The position numbers were made by a program, and so were the translations under genes. A DNA stretch of 64,000 bases from Xestospongia muta (Eukaryota > Porifera > Demospongiae > Haplosclerida > Petrosiidae). Positions 22,215 through 34,800 of the stretch are shown in pieces. The notes under the pieces were generated by a model, which was not told the origin of the DNA, did not search any database, and saw only the letters and a program-made list of their open reading frames with translations. The DNA lies in assembly GCA_963693285.1 (NCBI GenBank), contig OY848929.1, positions 560,501 to 624,500 of the forward strand, given 5' to 3'. Within the stretch, counting starts at the first letter, position 1; each line of letters starts with the position of its first letter.

Positions 22215-22680
22215 ATCATTAATATAGTAGTACATATAAATAAATTACTAACTTTATTATCTGTTGATGGGAGAGATATTTTACACAGTATTTTTGAATT
22301 TATAGGTACAACAAACATTGAGTTGTTTGGTATTAATACCATCGCTAAGAGTGGCTCAGAAAATTTAAGTTCTTTTTTAGTGATAATATTATCGTCAAAT
22401 ACTTTTGTAGTATCTTTATATAAATCATCAACTGCTAAAGTAGACAATAAAATATAATAATATATAAACTATAACAAACAGATCATGTGATGTGGATTAT
22501 GTATTTCTTACTTTCTTCTGCTAATTTGTTTGATATCTGAAAAATAGTAATAACTGACGAAGATTCAGTTGTAGATAAGACTGCAATCTGTGTGACAGCT
22601 CTAAGTTCCCATGTTACTGGTAATATAGATATATCTTGGACAGTATCACTAACAGCTGTAAGAGAATTTAAATAAAATCA
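22215..22680 (-). pseudogene. CFAP43 exon fragment, duplicated
   Basis: This segment is nearly identical to 30205-30670 inside CFAP43. It carries two CFAP43 exons in minus orientation (one encoding DLYKDTTKVFDDNIITKKEL and KFSEPLLAMVLIPNNSMFVV, the other ILPVTWELRAVTQIAVLSTT) with their splice sites. It has no remaining CFAP43 context and lies immediately upstream of PDE12. No stop disrupts the exons, so it is young, but alone it cannot make CFAP43. Confidence 0.85.
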
Positions 22681-23249
22681 GCAAAATAATTATAAATAAA
22701 ATCAGCAAAATATAAAATTAATTTGAATATAATTGTTATGTTTTTAAGATTAATTAACCTATTTATTATTGGATTCTTGCTATAAATCTGCGCAGGCGGC
22801 TTAGGACACGAAGTAGCCAGCTTTTGTCCCTACAAAGAGAGGTGCGGGAGATATCCGACAAAGACGTCTAGGACAAAACATTTGGCTGCAAAACTCTGCT
22901 AGTTATTTTCCGCATCATGGAGACTAGGGTAGTGATTGTAACTGCCCTTCTCCTTCTAGCGTTTTGGCATATTATAGATATACCTTGGACAGTATTACTA
23001 ATAGTTGTAAGAGAATTTAAATAAAATAAGCAAAATAAAAATTAATTTGAATATAATTGTTATGTTTTTAAGATTAAAAAAGTAATTTATTATTGGATTT
23101 TTGGTATAAATCTGCGCAGGCGGCTTAGGACACAACAAACAAGCAGCCAGATTTTGTCCCTACAAAGAGAGGCGAGCGAGATGATATTCGACAAAGACGT
23201 CTAGGACAAAGCATTTGGCTGCAAAACTCTGCGAGTTATTTTCCGCATC
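22681..23249. repeat. Tandem duplication of SOD-like gene 5' end
   Basis: About 320 bp are present twice in tandem (about 22640-22967 and 22968-23300). Each copy has the AT-rich upstream part, the CTGCGCAGGCGGCTTAGGAC box and the start exon with METRVVIVTALLLLAFWH-type signal peptide. The first copy is cut after the codon for H (22917-22967) and leads into upstream sequence, so only the second copy (start at 23250) continues to the main exons. The single-copy equivalent is at 30640-30960. Confidence 0.8.
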
Positions 23250-24998
23250 ATGGAGACTAAGGTAGTGATTGTAACTGTTCTTCTCCTTCTAGCGTTTTGC
23301 CATGTAGAGGCTACTGGAAAAAAAAGAAGGCATTACAGTAAGTCTAGTAAATCTACACAGGATTTAGTTGATTTCACTCTTTCTTTCCCTGACAGAGAAC
23401 ACTTATTATAAACTACCCCAAGGTGAAACATATCACTGGAAACCAGCAGATCCATGGCGGGTCCCCGATGTAAGGATACCTATTAGTGTCGGTGCCTATT
23501 TTGATATGAATCATATCACTGGAACCATCCAATTCTACCAAGAGAGGGAGGGGAAACCTGTAGTGATCAGCGTCACACTTAATGGTCTTGACCAATTTGA
23601 TGAGAAGGAAATGTGGGGATGGCATATTCACGAGTACCCTATCAACTGGGCACTCCTTGAATCTGAACCATGTGGCACTCCAAGCGTAGGAAGTCACTAC
23701 GATCCGGAAAATGTGGGTCATGCAGCAGATTATGATCAACGTTGTGCTAGTGATCCTAACAATTGTGAAGTGGGTGATCTTACCAGACGTCATGGCAGAC
23801 TCAAACCCAATCAGACAACTTATATGTTTACAGATTCTACACTCAATTTGTATGGCTCATACTCTCCCATTGGACGATCCATTGTCATACATCGTACTCA
23901 TGGCTATCGTTGGTCCTGTGCTAATGTTGAGTATGATGGTCACAACTCATTACATACTTTTCGTGCAGCTTTCCCTCATTGTCCAAAAGAGCAAAATCCA
24001 GCCTTTCAAGGAGAGATTATCATGCGATGGAGTGGACACCGAGCTGGTGTGACATTGGAGAGTAATTTATATCGTGTGGATAATGAGTGCACACCACCAG
24101 AGAATGAAACAGATTATAGTTGGGGACTGTGGGAGGGTAAGGTCGGTGAATGTGGAGACTGCAGTGGACTCACACACGTAAGAAACTGAGTTTTTTTATT
24201 ACTTGTTTTATTTCTTTTCAGATGTTTGATAGAATAACACATTTACCTAATGACCTCCGATATTGTGGACCACGATCAGATAATAACAAAAATCATCAGA
24301 GAGAATGTGCAAAGGGTGATTTCACTGGCAAGTGTGGGCCTCTCGTTAGTGATGAAGATTGTAGGATTCAAGCTTTCTGTACAGACACTCAACTAGGTCT
24401 TCATCCTTACAGTTATTATAAAGATCTTGCAGTAGCTGTTCAAGACAGTGATGGAAATATACTAGCTTGTTCCAAGTTTTCACCAGTTATTCCTCGTGCA
24501 GCTATAGCATTTTTTTATAACTACACAAGAGACCATTGGATATATTCTTATTTATTATTCTACCAGTATGATCCACATGATCCTACTTATATCCATTCCC
24601 ATGTAGTTGGTCTAAATGCAAAAGCAGCCTATTTCCACATTCATACATACCGGGTTCCTGATAGAAGTGACAAAACAAAATGTATTGGTGCTGGGCCTGT
24701 TTTTGAGCCTCGATATGGCTTTGAACCTCTACCAATTATCCAAGGGTTAAATCAGACTGGAGATAGAGTTTATGTTGGAGATCTAAGATACAAGTTGAAA
24801 GATCTTCGAGGTGAACGTTTCTATCGCCTTCAAGAACGTAACTTGTACATACCACTCTTTGGTGACTTCAATGTTATAGGTAGATCTATAGTACTTCACG
24901 ATATCAATGGATATGTTCTGGGCTGTGCTAACATTGAACCTTGTCATCCAGGCTATTTTACACCTGATCGATCATTAGAAGGTTACCACAAGAAATAA
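23250..24998 (+). CDS. Copper-only SOD-like repeat protein, secreted, copy 1 (three exons)
   Basis: Exon 1 encodes METKVVIVTVLLLLAFCHVE, a clear signal peptide. Exon 2 (about 23397-24178) carries a complete SOD_Cu fold: WGWHIHEYP (two copper histidines), SVGSHYDPENVGHAADYD (a third copper histidine and a zinc-site-like histidine), CEVGDLTRRHGRL, and SPIGRSIVIHRTHGYRWSCA with the fourth copper histidine. A second, weaker SOD-like domain fills exon 3: AAYFHIHTYR, GPVFEPRYGF and IGRSIVLHDINGYVLGCANI. The zinc histidine next to VGD is replaced by glutamate, as in copper-only SODs of fungi. The second domain lacks the histidine before the EPRYG turn, so it is probably not catalytic. Two tandem SOD domains behind a signal peptide resemble copper-only SOD repeat proteins. 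Stop at 24996-24998. The role, extracellular superoxide handling or copper binding, is inferred. Confidence 0.8.
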
Positions 24999-25139
24999 CT
25001 AACTGACAAACATAGACAGTTTTTTGAGTGTTTGTACATGCACTAATAAATTGTTCAGTCACCCTCTAGTTATTAATAGTTATTAACTTCATACACACTC
25101 TATAAGTGTTCTTTTATGAAAAGGGTAACTAAACTATTT

Positions 25140-25634
25140 AATGGCAAGACAGATATGACTCTGTTCATACTCTTATGAAAGATGCTTTCATAAGAGTATG
25201 TTTTGCCCATTATGTAATACACATCAGACTATTACCAGTAGTTTACAACTATTCTGTGTGTGTATATTGCATTTCAATGTTTGAACTAGTAGCGTACATT
25301 ATATAGTTTGTAAGTTAACATAAAAGAGAGATGTCAAATAAACATCAACAAAATATGAGGGAACATTACTACTATTAGTAATTAATCTACTGTTGTGTAA
25401 TATAGTGATATTGTATATTGTAAGTTGATTTTGTGATTATATCAGGAAGAGAATAAAATGTTACGAGAGTTAACTTCTGCAAATAGAGAAACTAACAGTA
25501 CACCAGCTGAAAGTGAAATAAGTGTTAATATTAATTAATAACTTGTCATGTTCGTGTAATAATAAACAATAATTAACATGTGAGGGTCTATAATATACTA
25601 TTAACATGAGCTCTAGTCTGTTGATATGAACATC
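25140..25634 (+). pseudogene. TRAK gene fragment (exon-intron-exon), duplicated
   Basis: Nearly identical, intron included, to 17493-18005 in the TRAK gene, covering the exon with the QDRYDSVHTLMKDA coding sequence, the long intron and the exon starting EENKMLRELTSANRE. Introns retained mean a DNA-level copy rather than a retrocopy. At 25166-25200 it carries a new perfect inverted repeat absent from the source. It abuts the SOD-like duplicated block exactly. Confidence 0.88.
25166..25200. repeat. Perfect 16-bp inverted repeat with 3-bp loop
   Basis: Left arm CATACTCTTATGAAAG (25166-25181), loop ATG, right arm CTTTCATAAGAGTATG (25185-25200). The parent sequence at about 17522-17555 has the left arm but not the right arm. 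Confidence 0.95.
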
Positions 25635-25829
25635 TCTCTACTTTCTTTAGTTTCTGTGTTTCTATATTGTATATTACACTGTTCTTGCTTTTTTAGAAAC
25701 TTCTATATTTGTAGTGACTTGGCAACAACAACAAATTTAGTTAAAGTTAACTTAGTTTTCAATAAATTAGGTAATAATTATTCAAAGTTAATGTACTTTT
25801 ATGTTGTGTAATGATACTGTTACATAATG

Positions 25830-28800
25830 TTATATATTGTCAACTTGTACTAATGCTGGGAAGGTCCTCATACGAAGTCTTTCAACTTCTGTTCGCAAAA
25901 CACTAATCTCTTGGGCTTGAGATTTAGCTAGCTCAACTAATCTTCGTCTACTAACAATATCTTTCATGCGAGCTTCTGCATTGATCTCTGAGGCCAGAGC
26001 ACCTGAAACCAGAAATATATAGAGAGTTCTATATAAAAACTCCTTCTTACCAGCTAGACTTTGTACGTTTTGACGTTCTGACACGACTACACTCATTTCT
26101 CTCAACTGAGTACCTAACTCTATATTTTCTTGTTTCTTTTTCTCTATTTCATCTTTTAAGTTGTTGAGCTGTTTTGTAAAACGATATAATCGCCTATGAT
26201 GTGTCTAGAGAAAGAAAGACAAGTGATTTAATTGTATTTTGGACTTACTTTTTTATTGAGTTCAATAGTTTTCTCTAACGTCTCAATTTGGTGTTGATCT
26301 TTGCTCTGAATATTCTCCATCATCAACCGTTCCTGGAGTTCTTTGGTCACTCGTAACATTTGAACATCTTTAGCTTTGGTAACCAAATCTTCTGCTTCCA
26401 TCTGCAATCGCTTCAATTCCCTAATGAGACAGACATCAAAGAGTGATGGTATCATATCAATAACTTACCATTCCACCATTCGTATGCCTTTCTTAAAATC
26501 TTTACATTCCATCATACTAGCAAGTTTTGCTTCACCTAGCGTCTACAAACCACAATGACTTAAGATATTGCTAACATACTTTGATCTGATTATTTAACTC
26601 TTCAATACCACTGCGATGAATAAGTACGCTGTCTATAAAGTCATATGAAAAATCTGAAATGTCTACTTCAACCTGTAACATTAAGAGATAGAACAATGCT
26701 AATAGTTTATTGTGACTAACTTGTCCTTGTCTTAAGAGGAACTGGATTTCAGTGTCCATATCATATAATGCTTTATCTTCATGCAGTCTAAATGAAATGT
26801 ACATTAATAGATAGTGTGTGTGTGTGTCTGTGTCTGTGTGTGTGTGTCTGTGTGAATTGTTGTACTTGTTTAGGTCTCTGAAAATATTTTGAATATCAGT
26901 TTGTATTTGGTCATCTTCTTCTTCTCTTTTATGAAGGAAACTGTTCATTTCTGCTAACTTCATAGCTACTGTCTTTACCTGATATAGAATACACATACAC
27001 ACACATATACAGATATTATGCTATCAATTCATTCTAGTTACATACCCTTCGTTCACTCTCAACTTTACGATGTCTAGCTACAATAAATCTCTCCCATTGA
27101 CTCTGTTCTAGACCATCTGGCATATTATCAGGATTATCTAACTCACTCATCACATCTTCCACCCTCCCCAAACCACCAATAATACTGGGTTTGTGAGTAA
27201 GACTTCCAGAACTTGGATAAGGTGGATTGTCAGATTTAATAGTGTGCAAATCATCTCCAGCACCTTCAACTTTAAACTTGTGTGCTCTACATGAACATAG
27301 CAGTACAATATATCAATTAGAACTATCATTATGTACTTGGGTCGTCTTCTAAATAATTTATAAAGCTGATCAACGTAAGGTTCACAGTCTGCAAAGTCTT
27401 TCTTAAAAGCACGATCTAATTCCTGTATTAGTCAATAGAGTTACTTAATATACAATGTCCGCTGCCAACCTTATCTTCAGCTGCCATTTGTTCATAGTAT
27501 TCCTGAAATACATCAACTTGTCCCTTGCTCTGTGAGACTAGATTCGTTAGTTGTAACTATGATAGACGTAATGATGACACTGTTAACTTGATATTAGGGT
27601 TACTTTTAATGTCTTCTTTTTGTTTAGAGTCTGTTCCAGCAACTCTTCCTTCATTTTTGTTTCCTCTTCAACCAGTAAAGATGCCGAGAGTCGTAACATC
27701 TTCATTTCTTCCTGAAGGAGTGCATCATGTAAATGTCTGATTCTTATTTACTTACTTGGAGGATCGTCATTTCTGTGTGAATTTTCAATTGAAAAAGTTT
27801 TGCAAGTCTTTCATCAAATGTTTGCATTGATTGCAAAATGGTTTCTTGAAGTTTCTTCATCTCAGCTTCCAAAGCCTGACAATCGAAACTATATCATAGA
27901 AACCTTTAAGACACTTCTCTAACCTTTTTAAGTTTTTCTCTCTCCTCAAGCCAGGCCCGTTCTTTCTTTTCAAAATCATGCTTCATTCTGATCTCATCTT
28001 CTGTGAGTTCAGCTGGATCTTTAGCCATGAAATCAGGCTGAGGTAAGTCCTAAGAGAATATTAATAGACAGAAAGAAATTGGACAACTGGTATACTTTGA
28101 ATAACTCTTCTTCTGCATTAGCTTCTAGACGTCCAGCCATCATCATATCTAATGCTCTTTCTCTCCAATTGTCACCCTATCAAATCAACTCATATTAATT
28201 GACAAAACCCTATTCAAACCATTTCTTTGAGTCGTCTCTCCTCTTCTTGTTTTGCCATTTCCTCTGCTTTCTTCTGTTCTTCTAATGACAAGTATTTCTC
28301 AACTCCAATTTCCTCATCTGCTACTGTTAATAATTTTTCTGGTTGTTCATCAGAGTCCAAGGAAGGTTCGATAATCTCCTCATCTAGTTTGAGATCATGA
28401 GCTATCTTACGTATACGAACATTCTTCTCTAGAATCCGACCAATTTCCACTTCCTTCAGTCGAAGAACTTCATCAAATTCTTTATTGAAAGCTTCTTTGA
28501 TTTGGTTAACAATACTCTGCTCAATACATCAAAATACAGCTATAGTATATATTATAAAATGACTCACTTTTAATAATACTAACTGATGTCTCTTAGTTAA
28601 AGGTGATACCAACTCAAATTGATCATACAATAACTCTGTAGATTGAGCTCCATATTGTGTAGCTCTGCTACCAAAGAAGGTAAATGGATCAGATTCTTCT
28701 TCCATTTTTCTCTTATCATCATCTTCCTCGAGTCCAAGATCCTAAATATTTCAAAAAATATCATAAAGATCATTGGTTTGTCTCATACCTCAGGAACTAT

Positions 28801-31800
28801 GGATGGTCTAGTTGTATGTTTAAGAGTTAAGACAACTTCTTCTCTGACCTAAATGGAAACAGAGGTATAAGTCATAGAGAATTGAAATCACTACCTTTCT
28901 CTCGGCTATCTCAATCTTTCGTAAAGTCTTAACTCTTTCCAGTTCTTTAAGGCTTTCTTCATTTTGTACTCTCATAGGATAATTACTCACCTCAAGGCGG
29001 CTTTGAAATCCCTATTTATTACATAAATATACAGTCTCTATCTATCTACATTACTTTGACAACTCGTCCTTTAACTTTCATACTATCCCAGCATTGTCTT
29101 TTAATAAGATCTCTCAGATATATCTTGGCCAAATTTGCAAGTTCAATCTCTTCTTTCACTTTAATTATCTGACACTCTTCTTCTTTCTGGTGACGTTCAT
29201 GTTCCTCTGTGTCTAAGATAAACTGTGACCTATCTAACTTCTCAATATCAGGGACCTCCTCATTACTGGCTATCATTGATAACACCTGGAAAATAACAAA
29301 GTTAAACTAGTATAATATTATCATATACATACCTTGTCTCTCAGTGTACTGATCTCTTGTCTTAGTTGAGCCTTCAGTTCAGCATATTTCTTATCTTCAG
29401 TTTTGTGAGCCTGTATACATTTTATCAATTCAGTAATATACTCTAGCCTATAATTACCTCCTCTATTGCCATTTCAAGCCAAGTATGTTCCTCTCCATTA
29501 TATTGATCCTATAAAAATAGTAAACTTTCTTTTTTCTCATCAGATTTATTATATACTTGTAATTCTGGTATGTTCTCCAGAGATGTATTTTGGTTCTCAA
29601 TCAATGTGTTCAATTGTTTCATCTTGGCTTGACTGTACTCAACAGCTGTAGATATTTTTGTTTTTCCATGAGTAGTTAGGCTACAAAAGTGAGAGAGAGA
29701 GAGAGAGATGTTCAATATTTTATGTGTTTATATACTTACTTCCATTGCCAGCAAGTTATTGTGGTTTCATCTCCAACTGTTAGTATCGTTTGGCCATCAA
29801 TTGTTAAAGCTATGTTTTTTCCTCCTCCATTTTTGTAATGGTGAGCAATGCATTGTACTACATGATCCTGTAGAGAGGGAAAACCAAAAGTAAAAGCAAG
29901 TCAAAAAATAAAAGCAGGGCCTGTCCGGGAATTGAACCCGGGACCTCTCGCACCCTAAGCGAGAATCATACCTCTAGACCAACAGGCCAATCACTGAAAG
30001 AGTCATGCACAGTTTTCGTGTAACTCATTGCTAGCACTTACAGGTGACTCAATCAGTCGTAGAATTATTTTTCCATCCTGTCCAGTAGAAATTAACCATC
30101 TCTGATGAAAAGACAAGCTATATTTAGCATTTGGTAACTCATGAGTAGCAAATGTTGATGTTAAATCAGAAAAAGACACTCGAGTAATCTGAGAAAAATG
30201 TATAGTAAAATAATATACTACATATAAATAAATTACTAACTTTATCATCTGTTGACGGGAGAGATATTTTACACAGTATTTTTGAATCTGTAGGTACAAC
30301 AAACATTGAATTGTTTGGTACTAATACCATCGCTAAGAGTGGCTCAGAAAACTCAAGTTCTTTTTTAGCGATAGCATTATCGTCAAATAGTTTTGTAGTA
30401 TCTTTATATAAATCATTAATTGCTAAAGTAGACAATAAAATATAATAATATATAAACTATAACAAACAGATCATGTGATGTGGATTATGTATTTCTTACC
30501 TCCTTCTGCTAATTTGTTTGGTATATGAAAAATAGTAATAACTGATGAAGATTCAGTTGTAGATAAGACTGCAATCTGTGTGACAGCTTTAGGTTCCCAT
30601 GTTACTGGTAATATAGATATACCTTGGACAGTATCACTAACAGCTGTAAGAGAATTAAAATAAAATAAGCAAAATAAAAATAATTTGAATATAATTGTTA
30701 TGTTTTAAGGTTAATTAACCTATTTATTATTGGATTCTTGCTATAAATCTGCGCAAGCGGCTTAGGATACAACAAACAAGCAGCCAGCTTTTGTCCCTAC
30801 AAAGAGAGGCGCGCGAGATATTCGACAAAGACGCTTTAGGACAAAGCATTTGGCTGCAAAACTCTGGGAGTTATTTTCCGCATCATGGAGACTAGGGTAG
30901 TGATTGTAACTGCCCTTCTCCTTCTAGCGTTTTGGCATGTAGAGGCCACTGGAAAAAAAAGAAGGCATTACAGTAAGTCTAGTAAATCTACACAGGACTT
31001 AGTTGATTTCTCTCTTTCTTTCCCTGACAGAGAACACTTATTATAAACTACCCAAAGGTAAAACATATCACTGGAAACCAGCAGATCCATGGTGGGTCCC
31101 TGACGGCAGGATACCTATTAGTGTCGGTGCCTATTTTGATATGAATCATATCACTGGAACCATCCAATTCTACCAAGAGAGGGAGGGGAAACCTGTAGTG
31201 ATCTGCATCACACTTAATGGTCTTGACCAATTTGATGAGAAGGAAATGTGGGGATGGCATATTCACGAGTACCCTATCAACTGGGCACTCCTTGAATCTG
31301 AACCATGTGGCACTCCAAGCGTAGGAGATCACTACGATCCGGAAAATGTTGGTCTTGCAGTAGATTATGATCAACGTTGTGCTAGTGATCCTAACAATTG
31401 TGAAGTGGGTGATCTTAGCGGACGTCATGGCAGACTCAAACCCAATCAGACAACTTATATGTTTACAGATTCTACACTCAATTTGTATGGCTCATACTCT
31501 CCCATTGGACGATCCATTGTCATACATCGTACTCATGGCTATCGTTGGTCCTGTGCTAATGTTGAGTATGATGGTCACAGCTCATTGCATACTTTTCGTG
31601 CAGCTTTCCCTCATTGTCCAAAAGAGCAAAATCCAGCCTTTCAAGGAGAGATTATCATGCGATGGAGTGGACACCGAGCTGGTGTGACATTGGAGAGTAA
31701 TTTATATCGTGTGGATAATGAGTGCACACCACCAGAGAATGAAACAGATTATAGTTGGGGACTGTGGGAGGGTAAGGTCAGTGAATGTGGAGACTGCAGT

Positions 31801-34800
31801 GGACTCACACACGTAAGAAACTGAGTTTTTCTATTACTTGTTTTATTTTTTTTCAGGTGTTTGGCAGCATAACATATCCTCCTACTAACTTCCCATACTG
31901 TGGAAAAACATCAGATGATAATGAAAATCATCAGAGAGAATGTGCAAAGGGTGATTTTACTGGCAAGTGTGGGCCTCTCGTTAGTGATGAAGATTGTAGG
32001 ATTCAAGCTTTCTGTACAGACACTCAACTAGGTCTTTATCCTTATAGATATTATAAAAATCTTGCAGTAGCTGTTCAAGACAGTGATGGAAATATACTAG
32101 CTTGTTCCAAGTTTTCACCAGTTATTCCTCGTTGTGGTGTAGCATTTTTTTATAACTACACAAGAGACCATTGGATATATTCTCACTTATTATTCTACCA
32201 GTATGATCCACATGATCCTACTTATATCCGTTCCTATGTAGTTGGTCTAAATGCAAAAGCAGCCTATTTCCGCATTCATGCACATCGAGTTTCTGATAGA
32301 AGAGACAAGACAAAATGTATTGGTGCTGGGCCTGTTTTTGAGCCTCGATATGGCTTTGAACCTCTACCAATTATCCGAGGGTTAAATCAAACTGGAGATA
32401 GACTCTTTGTTGGAGATCTAAGATACAAGTTGAAAGATCTTCAAGGTGAACATTTTTATCGCCTTCAAGAACGTAACTCATACATACCACTCTTTGGTGA
32501 CTTCAATGTTATAGGTAAATCATTAGTACTTCACGATATCAATGGGTATGTTCTGGGCTGTGCTAACATTGAACCTTGTCATCCAGGCTATTTTACACCT
32601 GATCGATCATTAGAAGGTTACCACAAGAAATAACTAACTGACAAACATAGACAGTTTTTTGAGTGTTTGTACATGTACTAATAATTGTTCAGTCACCCTC
32701 TAGTTATTAATAGTTATTAACTTCATACACACTATCTATAAGTGTTCTTTTATGAAAAGGGTAACTGAACTATTTAATAATGTATTTACTTTTGTAGAAC
32801 TTTTTGTGTATTGCTATTTTTTCTCTTTGACATTACCTGTATAACCTAGAACCTGTAGTGCATGGTCTGGTCTGGCACTGCAAACAAAAACAGCATTGCT
32901 AGGTGACCCAGCAATGATAAACCTTCCACAGGGGTCAGTTCTGAAGAAATAATGTAACAATACAAGGTACAATTACTGTCTAAACAATAACTCACTTCAA
33001 TGATATCACTTGATCCTGAAACACCCTCTGTTTCATGACCAGTCGTGGATTTTTAATATCAACTAGACTTAATGAAAGGAGGTACCCTTTAGCAGTTCCC
33101 ACAACTGTCATTTGAGAGCTCCTAGGACAGACAAGTGCTGTACACTCAATGTTCAAGTGAAGAGTCGATATAAGTTGTCCATTAGCTATATCCCAGACCT
33201 GTATCTTACCATCTTGACGGCATGTCTATTACACAATACATTATCTAAGTTGGTCTTACATAGTACATTATAACTCACTATGCATGTACTAACACCAGGT
33301 GTCAATATATCCAGGTCAACTAATGGTGAAGAGTAGTGCTCCAAAGCTGGAAAGCATCGTGTTAAATTAGTAGAATCCATAGTGTATATACAACCCTATA
33401 TATTGACACAACAAATGATGGTCTAGTTAAAAAAGATAATGTCACCTGGTTTGTACCGATAGCAAGAGTGCTTTCTTGAGGAGTTAAAACTAGAGTAGTT
33501 ATCGGATGATCTATTTTATAATTGTCAATGATGTACAGTTCATTAGACTGCTCAAAACAATAGATCTGTCCATCCTACATGCATACATATAAACAAATAA
33601 ATGTCTTCCTTCAAATACCTTTCCTCCCGTAAAGAGTCCTCTCTGACCAAGTGCTAAGCATTCCACTGCACCTTCACACAACACAGCATGACCAGTTCTA
33701 GGTAGTTGCCTATCTTCATTGTTGGAGTCAGTATGGAGCTATAGAAACATTGATAATACCACTATACCACTAACAGTAACAGACTAACTTGTGATATAGC
33801 TGGATTAACTAACACTTTGATGACTCCAGTCTCAAAATCTGTTAGCAATATCTGACCTCCTTGACATCCAACGTAAATGCTAGCATGAGTCGTCCAACAG
33901 TGGGATGCGGGAAGTACTGAATGGACCTATAAACCCAGAGATTACAGATATATTAAAGTTCTCTCGTTACCTTTTTTACTCTCTCATCATAAGAAGATTG
34001 ATAGAATACATTGGACATATCAGGTATAGTAATGCCACCACTACTCTCTTGTTTTTTTAATGCTGACTTTGTTTCTCTATCTTTACCACCTGGTTGTACT
34101 AACATACCTACTGGTGTCTCTGTCTCAGGTAGTTTAACATCACTACATTGAAATATAGTTTTAATATTTTATTACAATTTCTATCTACTTTGATGTGATT
34201 AGCATTTGAGTGTCACATGTTTCTACAGTCCACAAAGACATCCAGTGATTACCCACTAAACACAGCTGCTTCCAATTGAGTGGATTAAATGATACATCAA
34301 CACTTTCTACATTCCTTTTATCGAGGGTTTTCTGACAAATTGTCGTTCCATCATTGATGTCCCTTCATAAAAAGAATTTAATAATACCCATTTAATGTTT
34401 AGTCTCATTCCTAGTTCTCTTATTCACAGGAAAGAGACTTATTAGTATTATTTACCATATTGTGAGAAGAAAATCAGGCACTCCAGATAAACTGACTAAT
34501 TTCTGACCATCTCTGGAAAAAGCCAAGCTCTTGTACTCCAGTTTGGCATCCCCTATTATAATATAATAATAATAATAACTTTATTAGAAACAAAAAAGGC
34601 TACCTTTTAAGGAAAGTATCACAGAACATTCTGGATAGCTCAAAATATATATTAATGGCTCAATAGTAGCTTCAGTGTAAGCAACCAAGCCATGTGATGT
34701 TGCTATTGGACCAATCCCTTTGCCTTCACTAGGGACACTTTTCAAATGCTCTCCAGTTTTATTTATAAAAGTTAAAATGTTGCCACAACTGTAGACTAGA

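Larger units (their letters stand above)
24999..25829. other. Intergenic region holding duplicated flank and TRAK fragment
   Basis: From 24999 to about 25141 the sequence is the near-identical 3' flank of the SOD-like gene (also at 32634-32775). From 25140 to 25634 it is a TRAK-derived fragment (separate entry). The rest up to the CFAP43 stop at 25830 is unannotated AT-rich sequence. Confidence 0.8.

Noticed and set aside
23413..23793. 126-residue minus-strand ORF (also at 31048-31428)
   Set aside because: Antisense of the SOD-like exon. Present in both copies only because the sequence was duplicated.
25626..25811. 61-residue plus-strand ORF next to the TRAK fragment
   Set aside because: AT-rich, no motif, begins inside the duplicated junction.
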